The notes beneath the pieces are model-generated. The model had not been told where the DNA came from. It did no database searches and was given only the letters and a program-made list of their open reading frames with translations. The translations under genes and the position numbers were made by a program. This document shows positions 7,991 to 16,278 of a stretch of 64,000 nt of DNA, piece after piece; the first letter of the stretch is position 1; each line of letters opens with the position of its first letter. The stretch covers positions 1-64,000 of the forward strand of contig NZ_JAPZVQ010000016.1 in the NCBI RefSeq assembly GCF_027622945.1, given 5' to 3'. The DNA is from Glycomyces lechevalierae. Lineage in GTDB: Bacteria; Actinomycetota; Actinomycetes; Mycobacteriales; Micromonosporaceae.

Positions 7991-9277
7991 TTATCGTTGC
8001 GGCGCAGTCGCATCCGGGAGGGTCGGCTCGAAGAGGCCGGTGCCCTGCGGGGCCTCGCCATTCGGCTCGAACGGGCGCATCTCCTGCGTGTAGATCCCGT
8101 CGTCCGACTCGATCGTCTCTTTCGGACGGCCGAGGCGGTCGAGCGCGAAGGAGACGAAGAGCGCGACGAGCAGGATGCCCGCGTCGATCGCCTGCGAGTA
8201 CGCCGCCTGCCACGAGTCCTCGCCCGCGTCGGCGACCATCTGCCCCCACAGGACGAACCCGGCCCAGACCGCGATCGTCGCGAAGACCGCGCCGAAGACG
8301 CCGCCGCGGCGGCCCCACAGGCTCGTCCCCCCGATCAATGCGATCACGAATGCCAAGAGCTGCAACTCGACCGCCGTCGGGTACGACCCGTACGGCCCGA
8401 AGTTGAGCGTGCTCGCGCCCTCGATCGGGCCGATCGCGTACATGTACGTGACATAGCCCGACGCGGCCGCCAGCAGCATCGACAGGACCGTGCCGCCGAG
8501 CAGCAGGAACACCGCCGAAGCCGAGCGCTCGCCCTCGCCGTCGGCGAGGCGCTTCACGGCGCTGAAGCCGTCGCGCATCCCCGGGGCGAGGCCGATGAAG
8601 CCGCCCGCGATCGCGAGGACCGCGGCGCCGCCGAGCAGGTAGAGCCCATTCGGCGGGCCGGGCAGGCTGTACGTCCCCGGCGATGCGAGGTGGGCGGTGA
8701 CCGGGACGGCCGCCAGGACCGCCGCGCCGACCCCGAGGCCCGCGAACCAGGCCGGGACCCGGAAGGCCGCTACGAGCAGCACGTAGAGCAGGCCCGCCAC
8801 GGCGGCCGCGCCGGCCACGTAGCCCATGTAGATCCACACGTTCGTCTCGAACGGCGTGGCCACCGTGATCGCGAAGGCGATCGCCGGCACCGCCAGGTTC
8901 ACCGCGCCGAGCCGCAGCGACAGGCCGATCGCCAAGGCCGCCAACAGGATCGGCGTCAGGTACAGGGCGTGGCGGCTGAGGGCGTCCACGAGGCCGCCGA
9001 ACTCCTCGCCGAAGAGCTCGTCCTCACGGCGGTAGACCAGGAACAGCGCGTTCAAGGTCAGCAGCAGCAGGATGGCCTCCCAGACGAACTGGAAGACGAC
9101 CCGGTCACGGGGTTCCGCCACTTCGACGGGCTCGGTGACCTGGTGGACCTGGCCCGCGAAGGGGTCCACGGGTCCGCCGTCGCCGGTGGTCGGCATGCCC
9201 GTCGGCGGCGGCGTGAACTCGAGCTGGCGGGTCTGGTCGAGGGCGGATTCGTCGCGTTCTGGGGGGATGTACGTCAT
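7991..9277 (-). CDS. RbsC-like (BPD_transp_2) multi-pass membrane protein, copy 2
   Basis: A 428-residue integral membrane protein with about ten hydrophobic helices and soluble tails at both ends. SLRLGAVNLAVPAIAFA and LIGGTSLWGRRGGVFGAVF match the two diagnostic segments of sugar/branched-chain ABC permeases. It follows its paralogue after a 21-base gap and shares those motifs, so the pair arose by duplication and could form a heterodimer. No ATP-binding or substrate-binding gene is present nearby. Transport of an unknown solute, or a non-transport role, are both open. Confidence 0.75.
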   Translation of the reverse strand: MTYIPPERDESALDQTRQLEFTPPPTGMPTTGDGGPVDPFAGQVHQVTEPVEVAEPRDRVVFQFVWEAILLLLTLNALFLVYRREDELFGEEFGGLVDALSRHALYLTPILLAALAIGLSLRLGAVNLAVPAIAFAITVATPFETNVWIYMGYVAGAAAVAGLLYVLLVAAFRVPAWFAGLGVGAAVLAAVPVTAHLASPGTYSLPGPPNGLYLLGGAAVLAIAGGFIGLAPGMRDGFSAVKRLADGEGERSASAVFLLLGGTVLSMLLAAASGYVTYMYAIGPIEGASTLNFGPYGSYPTAVELQLLAFVIALIGGTSLWGRRGGVFGAVFATIAVWAGFVLWGQMVADAGEDSWQAAYSQAIDAGILLVALFVSFALDRLGRPKETIESDDGIYTQEMRPFEPNGEAPQGTGLFEPTLPDATAPQR

Positions 9278-9298
9278 GCGTCTGTCCTTTGTGGGAGG

Positions 9299-10618
9299 TC
9301 AGCGGCCGTGGCGCGGCGAGCCGTAGCCGTCGCGGGGGGCGTCGCGCAGGTCGTCGAAGACGCCCGAAGCGCCGAAGGGGTCGGCGGCCGCGCCCTGCTT
9401 GGGGATGCTCCCCGTGGTGCGGATGCCGCCCGTGTTCGTCCACGGGTCGCCCGTGCCGAGGCCCGCGAAGTCCTCGTCGTACTCACCGCGCTCATCGAAG
9501 GCGGCCGCGTCCGTGCGGTCGCGCTCGGCCGCCGGCGGGTCGTCCTCGCGCAGGTCCGCGAGGTTCCCAGCGCGGCGGGTGGAGGCCGTCTCGCTCTCGT
9601 CGGCGGTGTTCATGACCTCCACGAGCCGGGTGATGAGGAACCCGGCCACGATGGCGCCCAAGGCGATCCAGCTCGGGTTGAAGCCCCACCCGCGCCCCTC
9701 GGCGAGCCACATCAGGCCCAGCAGGAGGGTGGACGCGAGCACCGTGCCGAACACGCCGCCGCGCCGGCCCATGAGGCTCGTGCCGCCCACGAGCGCCGCG
9801 CCGAGCGCGAGCACCGTCAGCAGGATCGGGTCCGGCAGCGCGGCCGCGCCGCCTTCGGGCACCGCGGTCCAGGCCGCGACCACGCCGGCCGCGCCCGCGA
9901 GCGTCGAGGAGAGCAGCACGCCGAAGAAGACGAGCCCGCCGCGTCCGTGCCGCTCCCCCGCCGGGGTCCGGCGGATCGGCGCGAGGCGGGCGCGCACGCC
10001 CGAGAACGCGCCGACCAGGCCGAAGAACAGCGAGACGCCGATCGCGGCGCCGAGCGCCGCGAGCACCGCCGTGCCCGGCAGCTCGGAGAGCATGAACTGC
10101 GAAGGGTCGCCGGTGCCGCCGGCCCACAGGCCGATCGCACCGCCGACCGCGCCGCTCGCGGCCCAGCCGGGGGCGCGGAGCCAGGCCGTCAGGGTCGCCA
10201 GGACGATGCCGACGAACGCGGCCACGCCGAGCCCGACGCCGAGCGCCATGATCGAACCGGAGCTCGAGGCGTCCGTGAACATCCAGGCCGCGAAGAGGGC
10301 GATGGGGCCCACGGCCAGGTTGACGGCGCCGATCCGCAGCGAGACGGCCATCGCGGACGTCAGCATGATCACGGGCGCCAGGGCCGCGAAGAGGCCCGTC
10401 CAGGAACCGTCCGCGAAGGGTCCGGCGTCGGTCTGGGTGAGGGCGAACAGGACGCCGCCCGCGAGGAGCAGCAGGCCGATCTCCCACACCAGGTGGACGG
10501 CCATGCGGTCGGAGGGGGTGTCGTCGTCGCCCGACGGCGCCGCCCTCCCTGAATCAGTTCTGATCAACGTCGTCGAGTCGTCTCGACCGTTGCTTCCACT
10601 GGGGGAGTCAAACTTCAT
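9299..10618 (-). CDS. RbsC-like (BPD_transp_2) multi-pass membrane protein, copy 1
   Basis: A 439-residue paralogue of the downstream gene. It has a polar N-terminal tail (about 40 residues), about ten transmembrane helices, SLRIGAVNLAVGPIALFA and LVGGTSLMGRRGGVFGTVL. A roughly 100-residue acidic, disordered C-terminal tail follows. ATG 10618 has AGAGGTGC upstream and is preferred over a much longer ORF whose extra part is arginine-rich shadow sequence. First gene of a two-gene operon with the copy at 7991-9277. The unusual soluble tails are not typical of RbsC. Confidence 0.75.
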   Translation of the reverse strand: MKFDSPSGSNGRDDSTTLIRTDSGRAAPSGDDDTPSDRMAVHLVWEIGLLLLAGGVLFALTQTDAGPFADGSWTGLFAALAPVIMLTSAMAVSLRIGAVNLAVGPIALFAAWMFTDASSSGSIMALGVGLGVAAFVGIVLATLTAWLRAPGWAASGAVGGAIGLWAGGTGDPSQFMLSELPGTAVLAALGAAIGVSLFFGLVGAFSGVRARLAPIRRTPAGERHGRGGLVFFGVLLSSTLAGAAGVVAAWTAVPEGGAAALPDPILLTVLALGAALVGGTSLMGRRGGVFGTVLASTLLLGLMWLAEGRGWGFNPSWIALGAIVAGFLITRLVEVMNTADESETASTRRAGNLADLREDDPPAAERDRTDAAAFDERGEYDEDFAGLGTGDPWTNTGGIRTTGSIPKQGAAADPFGASGVFDDLRDAPRDGYGSPRHGR

Positions 10619-10689
10619 GGGGCGCACCTCTAAACGCGCGAAATATTGGGGATATGGGGGATGATGGGTCGGCAATCGGGGTCGGTCGG

Positions 10690-11247
10690 TCAGGGACGGG
10701 TCGCCGCGTCGTCCTGGTCGTCGTCCTGCGGGGGAATGCGGCAGGAGTGCTCGAGCCAGAGCGCGGCCGCCGTGAGCGCGGCGCACGCGACGGTGCCGAG
10801 GACCGCGGAGGGCAGGTCGGCGGCGGCGGCGGTCAGGCGCCCGGACTGGACCGCGAGCCACACGGTGAATCCCAGGTAGGCGCCGAAGAAGGCGGCGCCG
10901 CCGATCGCGGCGGCCTTGGCCAGCACGGCGAAACGGGCGATCTGGAGCGCGTGCTCCGGACCCTCCACGCCGCCGGACGGGCGGGACGGCACGCCGCCCG
11001 CGCTCGCCCCCTGCACCTGCTTTCGGTTGGGGCGCAGGGTCTTTCGGGTGGTCCAGGCCAGCCATCCCAGCAGGATCGCGAGCGCGAACAGGACCGCGGA
11101 GTTGTACCAGGCCAGCTTGGGGGCCTGCTGGTAGAAGCGGGCGACGAGCAGCAGGGTCAGTGCCGCCCCGGCCAGGGCGACCACCGCGAGGGTGGACGGC
11201 GCCGTCGGCCTGAGGCTCGGTCGGGGACCGTGCTCGTCACTGCTCAT
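10690..11247 (-). CDS. DUF3180 membrane protein
   Basis: A 185-residue membrane protein with four hydrophobic helices (near residues 20, 48, 108 and 145). It ends in an acidic tail rich in D/Q. Proteins of this type (DUF3180) follow folK in many actinobacteria, as here. Its role is unknown. It lies 19 bases after folK on the same strand and is probably cotranscribed. Confidence 0.78.
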   Translation of the reverse strand: MSSDEHGPRPSLRPTAPSTLAVVALAGAALTLLLVARFYQQAPKLAWYNSAVLFALAILLGWLAWTTRKTLRPNRKQVQGASAGGVPSRPSGGVEGPEHALQIARFAVLAKAAAIGGAAFFGAYLGFTVWLAVQSGRLTAAAADLPSAVLGTVACAALTAAALWLEHSCRIPPQDDDQDDAATRP

Positions 11248-11266
11248 ACTGTGCTCCCTTTCACGG

Positions 11267-11797
11267 CTAGTGAGCTTCGCCGTGGTCCGACCATATCGGG
11301 TGGAGCCTGCGGAGTGCGCGCGCGTCCGCCGCGACGGATTCGTCGCGTAGCAGCTCCCTCACGCGGCCGCGGCCGGGGATCTCCGCGTCGCGGTCGATGG
11401 CGAACCACGGGACCAGCACGAACGCCCGCAGATGGGCCAGCGGGTGCGGGAGTGTCAGACGGGGTTCGTCGGACTCGATCGGGGTGCCGTCGTCGGCGGT
11501 GACGGCGATGAGGTCGACGTCGAGCGTGCGCGGACCGTAAGGGCGCTCGGGGTCCCGCACGCGCCCGGCCTCGGCCTCGAGGCGCTGGCCGAGGGCGAGC
11601 CAGTCCTCGGCGCTGCGGTTCGGGTCGGTGGCGATGACGGCGATGTTGTAGTAGGTCGGCTGCTCGTCGTCGCCGCCCCAGGGCGGGGTCTCGTAGACCT
11701 CGGAGACGGCGTCGGGTGCGACGGCGGCGATGGCGGTGGTGAGCGCGGCCTCGCGGTCGCCGAGGTTGGAGCCCATGCTGAATACGACACGCGTCAT
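11267..11797 (-). CDS. folK: 2-amino-4-hydroxy-6-hydroxymethyldihydropteridine pyrophosphokinase
   Basis: A 176-residue enzyme that transfers pyrophosphate from ATP to 6-hydroxymethyl-dihydropterin in folate synthesis. SMGSNLGDREAAL at the N-terminus, VYETPPWGG, and the signature YGPRTLDVDLIAV followed by LTLPHPLAHLRAFVLVP are all present. Its start overlaps the folB stop by four bases, indicating translational coupling. It is followed by DUF3180. folP and folE are not adjacent. Confidence 0.93.
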   Translation of the reverse strand: MTRVVFSMGSNLGDREAALTTAIAAVAPDAVSEVYETPPWGGDDEQPTYYNIAVIATDPNRSAEDWLALGQRLEAEAGRVRDPERPYGPRTLDVDLIAVTADDGTPIESDEPRLTLPHPLAHLRAFVLVPWFAIDRDAEIPGRGRVRELLRDESVAADARALRRLHPIWSDHGEAH

Positions 11798-12159
11798 CGC
11801 TTCGGCCTTTCGATGGTGACGGAGACGTCGGCGAAGTGGTGTGCGATCGGCGCTTGCGGCTTGTGGACGGTGACGACTGCGGAGTCGACGCGGTCGAGGG
11901 CGATGCAGGCGTCGGCGAGGCGTTCGGCGAGGGTCTCGATGAGGTTGAGGGGTTCGCCCGCCACGATGTCGGCCAGGGTGTCGGCGAGGGCGCCGTAGTC
12001 GACGGTGTGCTTGAGGTCGTCGCTGCCGGCGGCCTCGATCGTGTTGGTGCGCAAGGCGACGTCGATGACGAAGTCCTGCCCGGCTTCCCGTTCGTGGTCG
12101 AACACGCCGTGGCGACCGTGCACCCGCAGGCCGGTCAAGGTGATCAGGTCGGTATCCAC
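11794..12159 (-). CDS. folB: Dihydroneopterin aldolase
   Basis: A 121-residue enzyme converting dihydroneopterin to hydroxymethyl-dihydropterin and glycolaldehyde. GLRVHGRHGVFDHEREAGQDF at the N-terminus and the catalytic/anchor segment NLIETLAERLADACIA are visible, with the lysine in VTVHKPQAPI. Normal length. First gene of the folB-folK-DUF3180 run, coupled to folK by ATGA overlap. Confidence 0.93.
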   Translation of the reverse strand: MDTDLITLTGLRVHGRHGVFDHEREAGQDFVIDVALRTNTIEAAGSDDLKHTVDYGALADTLADIVAGEPLNLIETLAERLADACIALDRVDSAVVTVHKPQAPIAHHFADVSVTIERPKR

Positions 12160-12211
12160 GCGCCCGAGCCTACTCGAACGGGCGGGCGCGCCGAGGAAGG
12201 ACGGACTCCGG

Positions 12212-12841
12212 CTACTCGGGCTCGTCGTCCTCCCTGACGCGCACGACGAGCCAGGTGGCGACGGCGAGGATGGCGCCGGCGACGAGGATCGGGACGAGGC
12301 GGAGGTTGCCTTCGACCCAGGTGAGGAGTTCGAGGTACTGGGAGGTGGGGTCGACGAGGACGAGGGCGGTGAAGAGGGCGGCGATCGCGCCGATGCCCAT
12401 GACGAGCCAGGAGCGCCAGCCGCCGGTGACGCCGAAGCGGCGGCCGAGGACCTGGGCGGCGTTGAAGATGCGCTTGGCGCGGAGGACGCGGATCGAGCCG
12501 ACGAGGGTGGCGAGCCGCAGCACCTGGGCGCCGCCGGCGGCGAGGACGAGGCTCACGAGCGTCAGCAGGCACACGACGAGCATCCACTTGTGGCGCCAGA
12601 GCCATTCGCGCTTGTGCTCGGCGGCGAGGAGGAGGATGACCGATTCGGCCCAGAGGACGATGCCGGCGGCCCAGCCGATCACCTTGCCCGCCATGGCCAT
12701 CTCGCCGTCGGCCCAGAGCGTGAGGAAGACGGCGGGCACGGAGGCGCAGACGGCGACGATGACCGGGAGCCGCAGTTTGAACTGCAGGAACCGGGCGATG
12801 ACCGTGAGTTTGTCAGGGCGCCAGAAGGGGGTGGGAGGCAC
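12212..12841 (-). CDS. Voltage-sensor-like (S1-S4) membrane protein
   Basis: About 209 residues with five or six hydrophobic helices. The second helix carries a glutamate (VLWAESVILLLAAEHKREW), followed by a tryptophan/lysine loop and an S3-like helix. Then comes a positively charged amphipathic segment, LVGSIRVLRAKRIFNAAQV, that resembles an S4 sensor. Two more helices follow, but I see no K+ or Na+ selectivity-filter motif. I chose GTG 12841, which has TTGGAG just upstream. TTG 12874 would add 11 residues. A truncated or divergent ion-channel family member is an inference. Confidence 0.6.
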   Translation of the reverse strand: MPPTPFWRPDKLTVIARFLQFKLRLPVIVAVCASVPAVFLTLWADGEMAMAGKVIGWAAGIVLWAESVILLLAAEHKREWLWRHKWMLVVCLLTLVSLVLAAGGAQVLRLATLVGSIRVLRAKRIFNAAQVLGRRFGVTGGWRSWLVMGIGAIAALFTALVLVDPTSQYLELLTWVEGNLRLVPILVAGAILAVATWLVVRVREDDEPE

Positions 12842-12914
12842 GGCTCCAAGGTACCGGTCGCCCGCACGGGTCAAGGGGGGCGGCGGCCGCTGATCGGCTA
12901 GACTCGGCTCTCGC

Positions 12915-12987
12915 GCCCCCGTAGCTCAGGGGATAGAGCGTCGGTTTCCTAAACCGTGCGTCGCAGGTTCGAATCCTGCCGGGGGCA
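12915..12987 (+). tRNA. tRNA-Arg (CCU)
   Basis: A 73-nt cloverleaf. The acceptor GCCCCCG pairs with CGGGGGC plus discriminator A, the D-arm is GCTC..GAGC, the anticodon loop TTCCTAA gives CCT, and the T-arm is CAGGTTCGAATCCTG. There is no encoded CCA. A degraded second copy of its 3' half lies at 16132-16180, which makes this gene a likely old integration site. Confidence 0.95.
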
Positions 12988-13013
12988 CTTCCTCATTCGC
13001 AATCACCAGCCAG

Positions 13014-13052
13014 AACGGCCCCTGACCAGGTTTTTCCCGGTCAAGGGCCGTT
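13014..13052. terminator. Terminator-like hairpin between tRNA-Arg and the GH5 gene
   Basis: A long stem of AACGGCCCCTGACC with GGTCAAGGGCCGTT encloses a T-rich loop. It is positioned to stop transcripts from both sides. Confidence 0.65.
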
Positions 13053-13089
13053 CGTCAGTGCGTCAACACGGCCTCACAGGCTCGTCGGG

Positions 13090-14595
13090 TCACAGGTAGG
13101 GGCTCTGGTCGAGCAGGTGGGACCGGTAGCCTTCGCCGACACCGGGCTCCGGCGTGCCGGACCAGTCCTTGATGAGGACGGCACCGCTGGTGCAGCCCCA
13201 CGGGTTCCAGGTCCACGCCAGGTAGCCCAGGCCGTTCGTGTCGGCCCAGTCGACCAGCCCCTGCATGTAGTCGAACCCGCAGTTGTCCTGGCCGAACTCG
13301 CCGAGGACGACCGGCACCTCCTGCATCAGCGGCGCGATCTCGCCGTCCCAACAGGACTCGGTCACGCACCGGTTGAAGCTGTACGAATGCCAGGAGGCGG
13401 CGATGCTGTTCAGCGGGTCGTTCGGCTTGTAGGCCAGCCATTCCCGCATGTCGTTGGTCCACTCGAGCCCGCCGACCATGAGGATGTTCGTGGCGCCGGT
13501 CTCGCGGACCGCGTCGACGAGGTCCTGCATGCCGGCCACCTCGTACCCGATGCCGGCGCAGGTGCCGCCGTCACGCAGGCACTGCCAGCCCAACGTCTTG
13601 TCCCATTCGCTGGCCATATCCGGGTACGGCTCGTTGAACAGGTCGAAGACGACGGCGTCGTTGCCCTTGAAGGTGTTGGCGACGCTGGTCCAGAACTGCG
13701 GGGCGTACTGTGCGTCGGGCATCGGCTTCTGGCACGTGGCGTGCACATCGGTGCAGTGCCAGTCCGGCCCCGTGGTGTAGGCGCCCCAGGTCCAGTGCAG
13801 GTCGAGGATGACGTTGACGCCGTTGGCGACCAGCAGATCGACGTAATCCTTGATGCCTTGCTGGTAGGCGGCGCCGCTGGGCGAGCCGTTGAGGCCGAGC
13901 CAGCACTCCTCGTTGAGCGGGAGGCGCACGGCGTGGATGTTCCAGGACTTCATGGCGTCGACGGAGGCCTGGTCGACCGGGCCGGAGTCGAACAGGCCCT
14001 TGCCCTGCACGCACGCGAACTCGGCGGAGGACCGGTCCACGCCCAGCAGCCGGTACGGCCGGCCGTCCTCGGTGACGATCTGGTTGCCGGAGACGCTGAG
14101 CTGCGGCGCCGGACCGCTCTCCGGCGGGGTGGTGGTCGGGTCCTCGCTGGGGGTGGTGGTCGGGCCCCCGGTCGGTGTCGTCGAGCCGGTGCAGGGCGTG
14201 CCGTTGAGCGCGAACGACGCCGGTTCCGGGTTGGCGTCGCTCCATGCGCCGACGAACCCGATCGAGGTGGAGGCGTCGGTGGCCAGTGACCGGTTCCAGC
14301 TCAGACTGGTCGCTGAGACGCTGGCGCCGGACTGGGTCCAGGCGGCGCTCCAGCCTTGGGTGACTTTCTGGTCGGCGTCCGGGAAGTCGAACGTCAATGT
14401 CCAGTCGGACATCGGGTCGCCGAGGTTGGTGACGTCCAGGTCGGCCCTGAACCCGCCCTGCCACTCACTCTGCACGGTGTAGGTGACCGTGCAGCCCGAG
14501 GTGGCCGCCGACGCGGGAAGGCTCGCCGTTGCCAAGCCGCCCAGTACCAGTGCGCCGACGGCGCCGGCGACCAATAGTGTCTGACGATGTCGCAT
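13090..14595 (-). CDS. Secreted CBM2-GH5 endoglucanase (cellulase)
   Basis: A 501-residue secreted cellulase. Order: Sec signal peptide (1-31, ending ASAAT), cellulose-binding module family 2 (about 33-135, with the flanking cysteines and surface tryptophans W46, W66, W88), a Thr/Pro linker, then a GH5 catalytic domain. The acid/base glutamate is E322 in FDLFNEPYPD and the nucleophile is E433 in VVLGEFGQDNCG. ATG 14595 has AAGGAG seven bases upstream. A CebR/CelR-type operator half-site lies upstream and a ROK regulator is divergent. The gene lies between the tRNA-Arg and its 3' remnant. Confidence 0.93.
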   Translation of the reverse strand: MRHRQTLLVAGAVGALVLGGLATASLPASAATSGCTVTYTVQSEWQGGFRADLDVTNLGDPMSDWTLTFDFPDADQKVTQGWSAAWTQSGASVSATSLSWNRSLATDASTSIGFVGAWSDANPEPASFALNGTPCTGSTTPTGGPTTTPSEDPTTTPPESGPAPQLSVSGNQIVTEDGRPYRLLGVDRSSAEFACVQGKGLFDSGPVDQASVDAMKSWNIHAVRLPLNEECWLGLNGSPSGAAYQQGIKDYVDLLVANGVNVILDLHWTWGAYTTGPDWHCTDVHATCQKPMPDAQYAPQFWTSVANTFKGNDAVVFDLFNEPYPDMASEWDKTLGWQCLRDGGTCAGIGYEVAGMQDLVDAVRETGATNILMVGGLEWTNDMREWLAYKPNDPLNSIAASWHSYSFNRCVTESCWDGEIAPLMQEVPVVLGEFGQDNCGFDYMQGLVDWADTNGLGYLAWTWNPWGCTSGAVLIKDWSGTPEPGVGEGYRSHLLDQSPYL

Positions 14596-14625
14596 CCTAG
14601 CTCCTTGATTCTCGTGAGGGATACA

Positions 14626-14639
14626 TGGGAGCGCTTCCG
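14626..14639. promoter_or_regulatory. CebR/CelR-like operator
   Basis: TGGGAGCGCTTCCG matches 12 of 14 positions of the palindrome TGGGAGCGCTCCCA bound by the LacI-type cellulose regulators CebR/CelR of actinomycetes. It lies 31 bases upstream of the GH5 start codon, so cello-oligosaccharide induction is a good inference. Confidence 0.75.
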
Positions 14640-14671
14640 ACTTCACCTTAGTTAGGCACCCGAATAAAGTC

Positions 14672-14695
14672 AAGCATTCATATGAATCTATGCTT
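14672..14695. promoter_or_regulatory. Nested palindrome in the GH5/ROK divergent promoter
   Basis: AAGCAT and ATGCTT flank ATTCATATGAAT, a perfect 12-bp palindrome at 14676-14687. It is AT-rich in a GC-rich genome and lies between the two divergent genes, so it may be the ROK protein's own operator. Confidence 0.5.
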
Positions 14696-14760
14696 TGGGA
14701 TCATCGTGCAGCAGATGGGCGAGTAAGGCAGCCTGCCGAAATACAGCGAAGGAGGCGCAC

Positions 14761-16032
14761 GTGGCGCTCAGCCCGACGTGGACAGGCAAGTCGAGGACCA
14801 GGGGTCTCATCCTGGACGCCATCCGTGCGGCCCGCACGATCAGCCGGGTGGAGCTCGCGGCGGCGACGGGCCTCACCGGCGCCACGATCTCCGAGCTCGT
14901 GCGGGAGCTCATCGACGACGGCCTGGTCGTCGAGGCCGGCCGGGGTGCGCCGACCGGCGGCAAACCGCGCACGCTGGTGCAGCTCGACCCCCGGGCCCGC
15001 TACAGCGTCGGGGTCCAGATGGAGCGCAACACCTGCGTCATCGTCATCGTCGACCTGGCCGGCCGGCCGGTGGCCCGGACTTCGTTTCAGGGTGTGGCCT
15101 CGATGCCGCCGGACCAGGCGCTGCCGATGATGGCCTCGCAGGTGGACGCCCTGCTGGCCACGGCTGGCGTCGAACGCGACCGGGTGCTGGGGGTCGGGCT
15201 GGTCAGCTACGGCCCGCAGGACCGCCGCGCGGGGGTGCTGTTGAGCCCGCAGCCCTCCGAGCCATGGCTCGAATACCCGGTCGCGGAGCGACTCGCGCAG
15301 CGCCTCGGCCTGCCCGTGCTGCTCGACAACGACGCCGCGGCCGCCGCGATCGGCGAGTACTGGCTGGGAGCGGTCGACCGACGCAGCACCTACGGCTGCA
15401 TCTACATGGCCAGCGGGATCGGCGGCGGGATCGTGGTCGCCGGCGAGGTATACCGAGGCAGCTCCTCCAACAGCGTGGAGCTCGGCCATATGTCGATCGA
15501 CGTCAACGGCGACCAGTGCTCGTGCGGCAACGTCGGCTGCCTGGAGAACTACGCCGGCCCGTCAGCGCTGGTCCGGCAAGCCGCGGCCACGCCCGCGCTG
15601 GCAAAGCGACTGGGGCTCGACCCCGCGACCGCCGACTTCCTCACCGCGTTCGCGCGGATCGCGGCCGCCGCCGACGCCGGCGATCCGGCCGCCGGCGCCC
15701 TCATCGAGCGGTCGGCCCGTTACCTCGGCGCCGCCGCCGTCACCATGACCATCCTCTTCGATGTGGACGCGATCGTCCTGGCCGGTCCGAGCTTCGCGGT
15801 AGCGGGCGCTGTCTACCGGACCGTGATCCAGGAGGAGGTGGACCGCCGCACCGCCGCCTGGCGGGCGCACCCGGTGCGGGTGATGCCGTCGGTCAACGGC
15901 CCCGACGCAGCAGCGATCGGCGCAGCGGCCCTCGTGCTGCAAAGCGAGCTCACCCATGGCCGGGCCCGGACGGAGGAGCGGAAGGGTGCCCGCAGCCACG
16001 CCCGACCGGTGGTCGCGGCCGCGGGCGATTAG
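14761..16032 (+). CDS. ROK-family transcriptional regulator
   Basis: A 423-residue NagC/XylR-type regulator. The N-terminal winged helix is RTISRVELAAATGLTGATIS. The ROK sugar-binding domain has LLDNDAAAAAIGEYWLG, the ExGH motif in SVELGHMSID and the zinc motif CSCGNVGCLENY. GTG 14761 follows GAAGGAGG by five bases. It is divergent from the cellulase gene and lies inside the tRNA-flanked region, so control of the cellulase by a sugar is likely. The C-terminal tail (RTEERKGARSHARPVV) is basic and probably disordered. Confidence 0.9.
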   Translation: MALSPTWTGKSRTRGLILDAIRAARTISRVELAAATGLTGATISELVRELIDDGLVVEAGRGAPTGGKPRTLVQLDPRARYSVGVQMERNTCVIVIVDLAGRPVARTSFQGVASMPPDQALPMMASQVDALLATAGVERDRVLGVGLVSYGPQDRRAGVLLSPQPSEPWLEYPVAERLAQRLGLPVLLDNDAAAAAIGEYWLGAVDRRSTYGCIYMASGIGGGIVVAGEVYRGSSSNSVELGHMSIDVNGDQCSCGNVGCLENYAGPSALVRQAAATPALAKRLGLDPATADFLTAFARIAAAADAGDPAAGALIERSARYLGAAAVTMTILFDVDAIVLAGPSFAVAGAVYRTVIQEEVDRRTAAWRAHPVRVMPSVNGPDAAAIGAAALVLQSELTHGRARTEERKGARSHARPVVAAAGD

Positions 16033-16278
16033 TCCGACAACGGGCGCAGACGCCTCAAGCCCCGGTACCCGTCAAGTGAACGCACCACGAGGCGATACCC
16101 CAGAGCGCGCCTGGCGTCGAGACGCTTCCGCTCGGTTTCCTCGACCGTGCGTCGCGATGCTCGATCCCGCCGGGGGCACCATGCTCATCCTCAGCCACTT
16201 CCGTGGACTCCTGTGCGGGTCGATTGCGCCTGAATTCCGATAGTTCCGGAGATAGTTCCGAAAGTTCCCCGAAACTTA
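16033..16278. other. Intergenic region with tRNA remnant and xylanase promoter repeats
   Basis: There is no gene here. It holds the tRNA-Arg 3' remnant (16132-16180). Close to the xylanase promoter are two direct copies of GATAGTTCCG at 16239-16248 and 16251-16260 and a related AAAGTTCCCC at 16261-16270. The copies look like a stacked operator for the xylanase gene. Confidence 0.6.
16132..16180 (+). repeat. Degraded 3' half of tRNA-Arg (attachment-site-like remnant)
   Basis: Aligned without gaps to 12941-12989, about 37 of 49 bases agree. These include TCGGTTTCCT, ACCGTGCGTCGC and GCCGGGGGCAC. The anticodon loop and T-loop are altered and no 5' half is convincing, so it cannot work as a tRNA. 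The direct orientation, 3.2 kb from the intact gene, is what tRNA-targeted integration leaves behind. No integrase remains. Confidence 0.7.

Noticed and set aside
7799..10552. 917-codon ORF on the plus strand opposite the permeases
   Set aside because: It is an Arg/Ala/Asp-rich shadow of two real genes on the other strand, which is common at this GC content.
12988..16131. Prophage or integrative conjugative element
   Set aside because: No integrase, excisionase, relaxase or phage structural gene is present between the tRNA and its remnant. Only an old footprint can be argued.
16132..16180. A second functional tRNA-Arg
   Set aside because: The anticodon and T-loops are altered and there is no matching 5' half.
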